From NCBI GenBank assembly GCA_009776805.1, contig WRNB01000011.1:1-34997 (forward strand): a stretch of DNA of 34,997 bases, in the 5' to 3' direction. Positions 1 to 7,667 of the stretch are shown piece by piece. The position numbers and the translations under genes are program-made. This DNA is from Candidatus Bathycorpusculum grumuli. GTDB lineage: Archaea > Thermoproteota > Bathyarchaeia > Bathyarchaeales > Bathycorpusculaceae. Each line of letters begins with the position of its first letter. Positions within the stretch are counted from its first letter, which is position 1. The notes under the pieces are model-generated. The model worked only from the letters and a program-made list of their open reading frames with translations, searched no databases and was not told the DNA's origin.

Positions 1-78
1 CGTGGTTTTTCTCCTGCAAGGCTTGAGGGTTTGGCGGATCATTTGTGGTCTTGGCATGAATTCTTCTATTTCAAATAG
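1..78 (+). pseudogene. C-terminal remnant of a transposase-like protein (cut by window edge)
   Basis: The window opens inside a reading frame that codes 25 residues, containing GFSPARLEGL and LWSWHEFFYF, and then ends at a TAG. A homologous stretch lies at 13504-13584 (GFSHAKLEGL, LWSWYEFYCC), with about three quarters of bases identical by eye over some 65 bp. A repeated C-terminal fragment of this kind, beside other insertion-sequence debris, suggests a transposase tail. I cannot name the IS family. Whether this copy is intact depends on sequence before the window. Confidence 0.35.
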
Positions 79-436
79 GTATTCTAAATTAGGACACTAC
101 CTTTATTTTTGTTGATGTTTAACACTTGTATTTCTTTTCATTAAATTATTAGATCACATATTAAAATGGTTTACAATGAAATTCTAACACAATCATAAAC
201 AAACCAAACAAAACCCTATCTCCAAAGACTTGAAATAACAAAAAATCTTACACACTAAACGTTTCAATCTTGTGCGAAATGTCAAATGTATAGTTATTAC
301 TCAGGAGATGGTTAAGAGAGTTAGTGATTGTTACAAGTTGTTTGATATTGTGTGCCCTGTTTCTATTTTGCGAAAACACGATTAGTATTTGTACCTAGAA
401 AAAATAGCGGAAACTACGGTTAAATATCTAAACATG
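79..436. other. Intergenic, AT-rich, no supported gene
   Basis: No convincing gene is present. The stretch around 185-260 is A/C-rich. A 25-codon plus-strand frame from the ATG at 308 has no family resemblance that I recognise and is not annotated. The region would hold the 3' end signals of the minus-strand surface-protein gene. Confidence 0.5.
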
Positions 437-2128
437 TTACTTTTTAAGTTTTTTTTGCAGCAACACGCCGACAATTCCTATAATGATTAACATAACACAT
501 GTAATGAATACAATAGTGCTAAGCGACAAGGAGGAAGGCTCGGTTATATCCTGTGTGGGGAGGTTGTTGTTCATATCAGATGCAGGTTCACTTGGTGTAG
601 AGTCGTTAGGTATGGAGTTACTTGTTGATGGTTTACTTGATGAGAAATTATCATTGGTGGACGATGTACTCTTAGACTGTTCTGTTGTTGATGTGGATTC
701 TGGAGGTGTGGAATAGTGTTGTGTTGTGCCCATTCCAATGCATTGTGAGTTAGTTGGCATATAATCAGTGTCAAGTGCTGGATTGACTTCAAGTGAACCG
801 TTGTCACCGTTGATATGTGTTTGCCATGCAATAAGTCCTGCGTTTTCTAATGTACTATCTGGTCTGTTATCAATAAAAACTGCGTTTTTGTCGGTAATGT
901 AATAACAGTTATAGCTCATCGTTGGATTGCCCGTGAGGGCAGATAGCCCACCAAGTTCATATGCATAGCGAATTTCTATCATCGGACGAACTATACTTGA
1001 TGATTGAATTACGATGTTATGGTGAATGTTTGGATTGACATTAGCAGGACGGCCTGCATAGCTTTCCCAATCTTGAAATGTAATGCCAAAGTAAATTGCA
1101 CTGTGATATTGTCCACCATTAGTTACATTGACTAGCGTGTTACTGTAAATCTGTGCATCTTTAGAACCGTATAGGCCAATGCCTTCCCAACCAGTATTAA
1201 TAATCAGGTTATTGCGTACAATGCCTCCTATATTTTCATAATAGTGTGGATTTACAGTAAGATCAAAAAACTCTGGGCTAGTATCAAATCCGACAAGAAT
1301 GCCTCCTCCATAAGCGCGTTCAATCCGATTATTTTCAATTAACATATCAGTAGCACCGCCTTTTGCATAAATCGCGTTTGAACAAATATCGTGAATATAG
1401 TTATTTTGTACCACCATATTATCACCATTGACGTTATCAATACCTTCAGCATTATCTTCGCCATTAGGTGTTTTACCGGCAAACGCCTGTCCTGAATTAT
1501 AAATTTCATTATAGCGAATAATAACATTATCACAGTTAGGTTTTATTTTAATTACATCATATCTGGAATCATGTAATATACAATCCTCAATGACAATATT
1601 GGAAGCCCCAGCTCGATTGGTAGGATCATCCCAATCCCATCTAGTTTCCAAAGCAACAGCATACCAACCTCCCTTTACTTCAACACCTTGTAATTTACCG
1701 CCTGAAGAATCAACATCAAAATAAACACCAGAGTCCTCATTATGACCAGAATTATAAGTAGTTAAATCAATAATTGCCCATTCGCCTTTTGCAGACTTTA
1801 TAGTGATGTCGGGTAATCGAACACGAACATTAATCCCTTCACAATAAATGCCATCACGCAGAATTATAGTATCACCAGGTTTTGTAATTGCTAAAGCGGC
1901 ATTAATGCTCTTATAGGGTGCATCAATCAAACCAGTTGCAGTAAAATCATTACCGCTTGGAGAAACATAAATTCCATTAACTGGATCATCTCCAGAATTA
2001 ACGCGCGGACCAAAATTACTTGGTGCTGCAGACATATGTTCAAACACGACAGGCAACAAAATAAGCGTAACAGTGATTGCAAGAACAGGTAAGAGCATTT
2101 TCACTGCCTTACTTTGAAATAATCTCAA
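437..2128 (-). CDS. Membrane-anchored right-handed parallel beta-helix surface protein
   Basis: The product (about 563 aa) is an extracellular protein of the right-handed parallel beta-helix type. It has an N-terminal signal or anchor (basic start, then LLPVLAITVTLILLPVV). A YVSPSGNDFTATG segment follows, then a PGDTIILRDGIY strand; this pair opens many DUF1565 and polysaccharide-lyase-like beta-helix proteins. Asn-rich coils such as NNYIHDICSNAIY and NNRIERAYGGGI come next, then a Ser/Thr/Pro-rich linker of about 70 residues, one C-terminal membrane segment (IVFITCVMLIIIGIVGVLL) and a basic QKKLKK tail. I chose TTG at 2126-2128 because GGAGG lies six bases upstream; an in-frame GTG at 2167 would add 13 residues. 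A carbohydrate-binding or carbohydrate-cleaving role at the cell surface is inferred from the fold; no catalytic residues were identified. Confidence 0.75.
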   Translation of the reverse strand: MRLFQSKAVKMLLPVLAITVTLILLPVVFEHMSAAPSNFGPRVNSGDDPVNGIYVSPSGNDFTATGLIDAPYKSINAALAITKPGDTIILRDGIYCEGINVRVRLPDITIKSAKGEWAIIDLTTYNSGHNEDSGVYFDVDSSGGKLQGVEVKGGWYAVALETRWDWDDPTNRAGASNIVIEDCILHDSRYDVIKIKPNCDNVIIRYNEIYNSGQAFAGKTPNGEDNAEGIDNVNGDNMVVQNNYIHDICSNAIYAKGGATDMLIENNRIERAYGGGILVGFDTSPEFFDLTVNPHYYENIGGIVRNNLIINTGWEGIGLYGSKDAQIYSNTLVNVTNGGQYHSAIYFGITFQDWESYAGRPANVNPNIHHNIVIQSSSIVRPMIEIRYAYELGGLSALTGNPTMSYNCYYITDKNAVFIDNRPDSTLENAGLIAWQTHINGDNGSLEVNPALDTDYMPTNSQCIGMGTTQHYSTPPESTSTTEQSKSTSSTNDNFSSSKPSTSNSIPNDSTPSEPASDMNNNLPTQDITEPSSLSLSTIVFITCVMLIIIGIVGVLLQKKLKK

Positions 2129-2134
2129 AATATA

Positions 2135-2139
2135 CCTCC
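2135..2139 (-). promoter_or_regulatory. Shine-Dalgarno GGAGG that sets a TTG start
   Basis: GGAGG on the minus strand lies six bases before TTG at 2126-2128. This favours that codon over the GTG further upstream as the start of the beta-helix protein. Confidence 0.6.
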
Positions 2140-2167
2140 ATTTCTTTTCGCATTTTAATTGTATCAC

Positions 2168-3013
2168 CTAAACAACTATTCGCTATTTCATATGTTAGCA
2201 TATATTAATTGTTTTGCTATTTGGACATAAAGAACGATTTTCTTCATAAACATCACAAGCAGTTCCAACTCTTCATAGAAAAATGTTTTTTATAGTCTTT
2301 CTCTGTTTTAATTTTATTGATATAGCGTATAGGTAACCTCTAAAACATATGTTTACACTTCAAATCAACAAAAACAAAAAACCTGTATCCATAAATTGCA
2401 TACACGAATTACAAAACAGCATTCTTCAAATTACTATGAACAAAAATTTTTTTGCCAAAACAAAATGTTTCATCATTTTTTGCGTACCTGTGATTCTTAG
2501 GCAGTTATGAAAAGTGTCTCTTCAAAACTTGTATGTTATTTATAGGTGCATATTTTTTTTCGTGTATGCATAAGTAATATACAAATTCTGAAAAGTATTT
2601 CTACAATCATATAAACCATAACAAAGCCATAAAAACAGTGTAACCAAACCAATTCAACAACATCTCTGTAAATTATTAATCATGTTAAAACATATAGTTC
2701 ACAAATTTGTATGCTAATTATGAATGTATAGTTTTTTTGTTTATTGTTGGTGTTTTGTTTGTAGATATTTTTCACGTGTTTTTTGTGAGTAGATGGTTGG
2801 TGTTTTGTTTATGGTTGTTGGGAAATGTTAATTGCTCTATTTAGTTGTGTTATTGAAGGTTGGATTGAACATTGCGGTTATGGACTATAAAAAGTCAAAT
2901 TATTATATTACTTTCTAAGTGTTTGTTGGATAAGGGTGATTTGTGGAATAGGTCACTAGTTTTTTGTGTTACTATTAGTATGGTGTATAGTTATTTTGGG
3001 AATAGTGTATGCT
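2168..3013. other. AT-rich spacer with a 15-bp direct repeat
   Basis: About 850 bases separate the surface-protein gene from the transferase gene, with no coding region I can support. A perfect 15-bp direct repeat, GTTGGTGTTTTGTTT, occurs at 2746-2760 and 2796-2810, exactly 50 bp apart. The left part is A-rich, and the part from about 2735 is G/T-rich on the plus strand. It forms the left border of the assembly-line-like locus. Confidence 0.5.
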
Positions 3014-3682
3014 ATGTTTGAAGTTGTTATTCTTATTGTTATTCCAGAGCTTACATTGGATGAATATGCCTTTTTGTTTTCATGTGTTTCTTCTGAAAAA
3101 CAAAAGCGTATAATGCGTTTTTGTGATTTTCAGAGTGCTCAGAACTGCTTGTTGGGTGATATTTTAGCTCGTACTGAGTTGTGTCATGCAACAGGGCTTA
3201 GTAATAAACAGCTTGAATTTGCTACTAATCCTTATGGGAAACCGTATTTAACAAATAGTTCTATTTATTATAATATTTCTCATGCTAGTTCTTATGTTGC
3301 TTGTGTGGTGGCTGATGAACCTGTTGGTATAGATATAGAGTTTGTTAAGTATGTTGATGTGAAAATTGCTGAACGTTTTTTTTCACCAAATGAAGTAGCA
3401 TATATTTTATCGGTTTTTGGTGATATGCGAATTCAACGTTTTTTTGAGGTGTGGACAAAGAAAGAAAGTAGGATTAAATTAGAAGGGAAAGGTTTGTTAA
3501 AGCATTTAAGTGATTTTAATGTATTAGATGGTTTAAATCAGTCTGGGATTTTTTATCATTCTGTTTATAGTGACGCGAAAGTTATGTGTCATGTGTGTTC
3601 AAGTAAAAAGGAAGCTCCAAATGTTAGAATAATTGATGTAAACACTTTGTTGCATCATTTTCAATTGTGTGATAAGGTGTAA
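3014..3682 (+). CDS. 4'-phosphopantetheinyl transferase, Sfp type
   Basis: The enzyme would transfer the phosphopantetheine arm of CoA to the carrier-protein serine and so activate the carrier domain coded next door. The 222-residue product shows the family signatures in order: NPYGKPYL near residue 72, NISHAS at 88-92, VGIDIE at 104-109 (Mg-binding Asp107 and Glu109) and WTKKES at 147-152. The length fits Sfp-type enzymes. The frame is open back to 2966, but ATG 3014 gives the usual start, a few residues before the first beta strand and PELT. It converges on the FAAL-ACP-reductase gene with 59 bp between stop codons. Sfp-type transferases are uncommon in archaea, so its partner is very likely the neighbouring carrier domain. 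Confidence 0.85.
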   Translation: MFEVVILIVIPELTLDEYAFLFSCVSSEKQKRIMRFCDFQSAQNCLLGDILARTELCHATGLSNKQLEFATNPYGKPYLTNSSIYYNISHASSYVACVVADEPVGIDIEFVKYVDVKIAERFFSPNEVAYILSVFGDMRIQRFFEVWTKKESRIKLEGKGLLKHLSDFNVLDGLNQSGIFYHSVYSDAKVMCHVCSSKKEAPNVRIIDVNTLLHHFQLCDKV

Positions 3683-3700
3683 ACAAGCATTATCAAGATC

Positions 3701-3728
3701 ATTTTTCACATCTATTTTTTATAATTTT
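3701..3728 (+). terminator. Oligo-T tracts between convergent genes
   Basis: Two T-runs (3701-3705 and 3714-3720) follow the transferase stop codon in the 59-bp gap between convergent genes. Oligo-T without a stem is the usual archaeal terminator form. No hairpin is evident. Confidence 0.35.
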
Positions 3729-3741
3729 ACGGCATATGGCG

Positions 3742-6700
3742 TTAATTTTCTTTTTTTCTATCAACATCATTGTTAACATTTGATGGGTATCCTTTGATTT
3801 GAGTAGTTTTTGAAATATACCCCATTTCAGCAAACATTTCTAAATATTTGCGGAAAATTTTTTCATCTAAAAACGGACACTTAATTTCACTACCTTCAAG
3901 CAACTCATCTGTGTTTGTGGTATCAATATGTGCTTGCATGTTTCCATATCTTTCAATTAAGCTCTCACCCTCTTTATGTTTGTTTGTAAATAATCGCGAT
4001 AGAATGCTTAACGCGTTTTCTTGAAAAGAATATGTGACTAATTTTTTTGTCCATTCAGTATAGGGTAAAATTTCTAAATCGTAACCTGCATTTTTAATAA
4101 AACCGCCAATGTTTTTAATGTTTGTAACGTTTTTGTTGACGAGGTTGAAGCATTTACCAACGGCCTTTGTTTGGCGAGATATGTGTATAATTGCGTTGCT
4201 CACATAGTCTACTGGTGTGAGTGGTAAATGTATGTCTATATTTGGTGCAGCACTCATTTGAATGCATCCTACAATAGTGCGACTTATAATATCTTCTAAT
4301 TTCCATACGCCTTCATTGAAAGAAGCAGTGATTTCGCCTGGGCGATATATGGTGGTTCGTAAGCCACGTGACGTTGCCTCTGATACAAGTTTTTCAGCTA
4401 CCCATTTTGTTTCAGAATAACCTAGAAAATATCCATCAGAAGATAGCAAAGGGTCAGATTCCAAACCTATTTTATTGAAGTGACTAGGATTGTCATATAC
4501 GCTATATGATGAAACATGGTGAAAATATTTTGGTTTGCCTGTACAAGCAAAACGTAAGCATTCAATTGTACCGTTTACATTTGTCTGTTTGAGGTGATTG
4601 TATGAAAATAAGAAATTCAATACAGCACCATTGTGGTATATTGCGTCAATTATGTTGCAAAGGTCAGTGTATAATTTGTTTTCAATACCAAGGTCGGGTT
4701 TTGTTAAATCTCCTGGTATCGCTACAATTTTGTTTCTGAATTTTTCTTCCCAGCAACGGAAATATTGCATGTTTTTAACGATACGTTCTATGGCTTTTTG
4801 TTGATTTTCAGCTCGCACATGACAAAAAATGGTAATGTTTTCATCTTTAGACTGTTCAATTAATGCTCGGATTAAATGAGCTCCTAAAAAGCCGGTGCTA
4901 CCTGTAAGGAAAATATTGTGACACGTTTCAGGTTGGGTGTCATAATTTTGTAGTGGTCTAATATTGTCATCTAAAATACATTCATTTGATAAATTAATTT
5001 GTTTGTGTTTTTCACCTCGTAACAAAAGTTGAATATGGTGTGCTAAGTCTTTTACAGTTAATGAACCGACAATTTGTTTAATGTCTATTTCTACACCTGT
5101 TTGATATTCTAACTTGTTTAACATTTCAATTGCCGTAAGAGAGTTAGTACCTAAATCCGTGAAAAAGGTGTTATCATCAAAGTCCATGTGACCGATGAAA
5201 CTTTGAAACACGTTTCTAACACAAATTTTTATTTCTTCTATGGAAGCATTCGCTGATAAATTTGATGAAGCCGTACATAAAATTTCAGTGTTATCCTTGA
5301 TTGATGTTTTTGTGCTGTATAAAATGTTTAATTTATTTTTTTCGTAAAGTTGTTTGATAGTGTTTGTTTTGATTTTTCTGTTATCAGTGCGAGGGAGTGT
5401 GTTTTTTTGAACAAAAACAATGTCATTAAATGAGAAATTGTATGATTGAGCTACAACATGATTAATGTCACGTATTAATGGGGCAAACGTGTGTGTGTCA
5501 CTTTCTATACAGAGCACAGTTTCTTCTTTATTACCGGTTTGAACAGAAAAAACACTTATAGTGTCTTTTGGTAATGTGGGGCAACGTTGTTGTAGAAGAA
5601 GTGTAATATCATTAGGGTAAATATTTTTGCCATTAACAATAATCATTTCCGATAAACGGCCTGTAAGGTAAAGTTCATCATCAAAAATAATGCCCATATC
5701 GCCTGTACGATAAAAAAAACCGTCAAATCCTTTAATGGTTGTGTAAAATCGTTTTGTTTCTTTTGGATTTTTCCAATAGCCCTGGCAAACGCTATCACCT
5801 TGAATGCATATTTCGCCAATTTCGTTTTCTGCACAAGGTAAGCCATTTTCATTTATGGCTAAAACTTTTAAACCCTTTATAGGTGGACCTAGGCTAACTA
5901 CTCGTTTATGTTTTTCGTTTTCAGTTATAATGAATTTGCCAGTTAAGTATTCATTGGTATCAATTTTTTGGTATTTGTATGAAAGAGGTGAAAGTGAGGT
6001 GATGCAGACACACTCAGATAGACCATATCCAGCAGCAAAGGATTTATGGGCAATGTTAAACAGGTCGCAAAATGTCTCTATGGTGTGGGAGAATACAAAT
6101 TCTGATCCGTTAATTAAAAGTGTTACATGAGATAAATCGTATTTTTTAGCGTCTTCTTTGCTTACAAGTTTTGTACATGTATCATATGCTGAGTTGGGTG
6201 CTACTGTTACGTTAATTTTGAAATCGGATATAACTTTTAACCAAATTGTTGGTTTTTGTAAGAATTGAAGTGTAGGTATGAAATATGCTATACCATGTTT
6301 TGCTACAATAGGAAGAAATATTGCAACTAACAAACCAATGTTATGATAAAAAGGAACCCATGACACTAAATTATTACCTTGAGAGAAATCAAACACTTCT
6401 TTACAATTATTAATACAACTCATAAGTTGCCTATTTGTCACCATAACTCCTTTAGGTTCAGATGTGGAACCGGAAGTATATTGTAAATATACAAGGTCAT
6501 CTCTTTGAAGAGTTTTAAAAACATCAATGTCATCATGTTCAACTACCCTATCCGTATATATGCGCTTTAAAAATATGACCTGTAAAAATGCTTTCCTGAG
6601 AAGAACTTTAGTTATGTCATTTTTCGATTCTTGCTCTAAGGCATAATTGGATACTAAAAACTTTGGTTTGCAGGATTTAAGTACTGAAATAAATCGCGAC

Positions 6701-6996
6701 AATTTTGAATCATCAATAGGCGGTGGAATAACAGTAAATACAATGCCCTCCATCATACAACCAAAAATTGCATAAATTGTACCTGCATCTTGCATAGAAA
6801 ATATAATTGCTCTATCACCATTTTTTGCACCCTTATTTCTTAATGTTAAAGCAATATCGCGTGATTTTTGATATAATTGTTTTACACTAATTTGCTGTGT
6901 ACCTAAAGGGTCTTTGCTGCAATCTAAAAAATTATATACGCATCGTTCAGGATTGCTCTTTATACCCATATATAAATAATCAAGAATACTTTCCAT
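3742..6996 (-). CDS. Fatty-acyl-AMP ligase / acyl carrier / thioester reductase fusion
   Basis: This 1084-residue single-module protein should activate a carboxylic acid as acyl-AMP, load it onto its own carrier domain and release it by NAD(P)H reduction. Residues 1-550 are an adenylating domain: YTSGSTSEPKG at 173-183, SWVPFYHNIGLL at 212-223, YGLSE at 324-328, TGD at 431-433 and LPRTDNRKIK at 534-543. The SWxPxYHxxGL motif and the extra segment at about 335-370, before VVSLGPP, are typical of fatty-acyl-AMP ligases and not of CoA ligases. Residues about 585-660 are the carrier domain, with DLGTNSL and attachment Ser619. Residues 692-1060 are an extended SDR reductase: TGSTGFLG at 698-705 and catalytic Tyr860/Lys864 in GYSETK. 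The architecture resembles carboxylic acid reductases and reductive release modules. The natural acid is unknown. Confidence 0.85.
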   Translation of the reverse strand: MESILDYLYMGIKSNPERCVYNFLDCSKDPLGTQQISVKQLYQKSRDIALTLRNKGAKNGDRAIIFSMQDAGTIYAIFGCMMEGIVFTVIPPPIDDSKLSRFISVLKSCKPKFLVSNYALEQESKNDITKVLLRKAFLQVIFLKRIYTDRVVEHDDIDVFKTLQRDDLVYLQYTSGSTSEPKGVMVTNRQLMSCINNCKEVFDFSQGNNLVSWVPFYHNIGLLVAIFLPIVAKHGIAYFIPTLQFLQKPTIWLKVISDFKINVTVAPNSAYDTCTKLVSKEDAKKYDLSHVTLLINGSEFVFSHTIETFCDLFNIAHKSFAAGYGLSECVCITSLSPLSYKYQKIDTNEYLTGKFIITENEKHKRVVSLGPPIKGLKVLAINENGLPCAENEIGEICIQGDSVCQGYWKNPKETKRFYTTIKGFDGFFYRTGDMGIIFDDELYLTGRLSEMIIVNGKNIYPNDITLLLQQRCPTLPKDTISVFSVQTGNKEETVLCIESDTHTFAPLIRDINHVVAQSYNFSFNDIVFVQKNTLPRTDNRKIKTNTIKQLYEKNKLNILYSTKTSIKDNTEILCTASSNLSANASIEEIKICVRNVFQSFIGHMDFDDNTFFTDLGTNSLTAIEMLNKLEYQTGVEIDIKQIVGSLTVKDLAHHIQLLLRGEKHKQINLSNECILDDNIRPLQNYDTQPETCHNIFLTGSTGFLGAHLIRALIEQSKDENITIFCHVRAENQQKAIERIVKNMQYFRCWEEKFRNKIVAIPGDLTKPDLGIENKLYTDLCNIIDAIYHNGAVLNFLFSYNHLKQTNVNGTIECLRFACTGKPKYFHHVSSYSVYDNPSHFNKIGLESDPLLSSDGYFLGYSETKWVAEKLVSEATSRGLRTTIYRPGEITASFNEGVWKLEDIISRTIVGCIQMSAAPNIDIHLPLTPVDYVSNAIIHISRQTKAVGKCFNLVNKNVTNIKNIGGFIKNAGYDLEILPYTEWTKKLVTYSFQENALSILSRLFTNKHKEGESLIERYGNMQAHIDTTNTDELLEGSEIKCPFLDEKIFRKYLEMFAEMGYISKTTQIKGYPSNVNNDVDRKKEN

Positions 6997-6999
6997 GAT

Positions 7000-7260
7000 T
7001 TACCAATTCCAATAAACAAAAATATGACTAACCATATCAAAAACAATATGACTATTTTGTTCCTCAAATTTGTTACTGAGAAAAACATTACTTATAACAC
7101 ATAAAAACAGCGTTTTTACCATAGAACAAAAACCCGTAAAGTATCCATCACGTATACATGTAAAAATTTTTATTACATCAACATTTTTACGCCCAAAAAA
7201 TAACGCTTTATTTTTTCTCTCGATAACAAACAATTCAGTCAAACAACCTACAAACATCAT
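7000..7260 (-). CDS. Possible small protein directly upstream of the FAAL gene
   Basis: An 86-codon minus-strand frame ends three bases before the ATG of the FAAL fusion, as a translationally coupled gene would. The product contains a hydrophobic stretch (MVKTLFLCVISNVFL) and no motif that I know. A plus-strand frame of similar length overlaps it, so the open frame alone proves little. It may simply be the leader region of the fusion gene. Its position is the only support. Confidence 0.25.
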   Translation of the reverse strand: MMFVGCLTELFVIERKNKALFFGRKNVDVIKIFTCIRDGYFTGFCSMVKTLFLCVISNVFLSNKFEEQNSHIVFDMVSHIFVYWNW

Positions 7261-7667
7261 GTTGCCTCTAACTTCCCATAAATACCATTTATTAACGTAT
7301 GTATTCTTTTAAGACAATCATATGTATGTAGTACAGAATTAAACTAAACATACTGCACATTTTTTGAAATATTGGGGGTTGCTTAATCAAAAAACAGACC
7401 TTTTTAGTAAGTATTTCTCACTACTTAGCAACACTGCTCCAACACTACACACAATTTACCTGAAAGCAGATTTTCTGCTGAAAAACAAAAATCCAACGAT
7501 ATAATGCGACAACAAATACTAACAACAACAAACAGCAATTGTTCTCAATTATTCTGTTACATAACATACATGCGACACAGGTGAATCCGACATAGTTTTA
7601 TCCAAAAACCACATAGTATATCTTTTCAATGAAAACTCTTGGATATAATTTTTATGTATCGAGTTAA
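7261..7667. other. Spacer between decarboxylase and FAAL genes, with two short inverted repeats
   Basis: The gap lies between two genes on the same strand and holds no convincing gene. Two small inverted repeats are visible: AGCAGA-TTT-TCTGCT at 7465-7479 and TAAGTA/TACTTA at 7408-7427. On the minus transcript the first lies downstream of the decarboxylase stop. It could act as a processing or attenuation hairpin, but no T-run follows it directly. The gap leaves room for a separate promoter for the FAAL gene. Confidence 0.4.

Noticed and set aside
2746-2810. 15-bp direct repeat considered as a CRISPR remnant
   Set aside because: Only two units are present, the repeat is low-complexity G/T-rich, and there are no cas genes.
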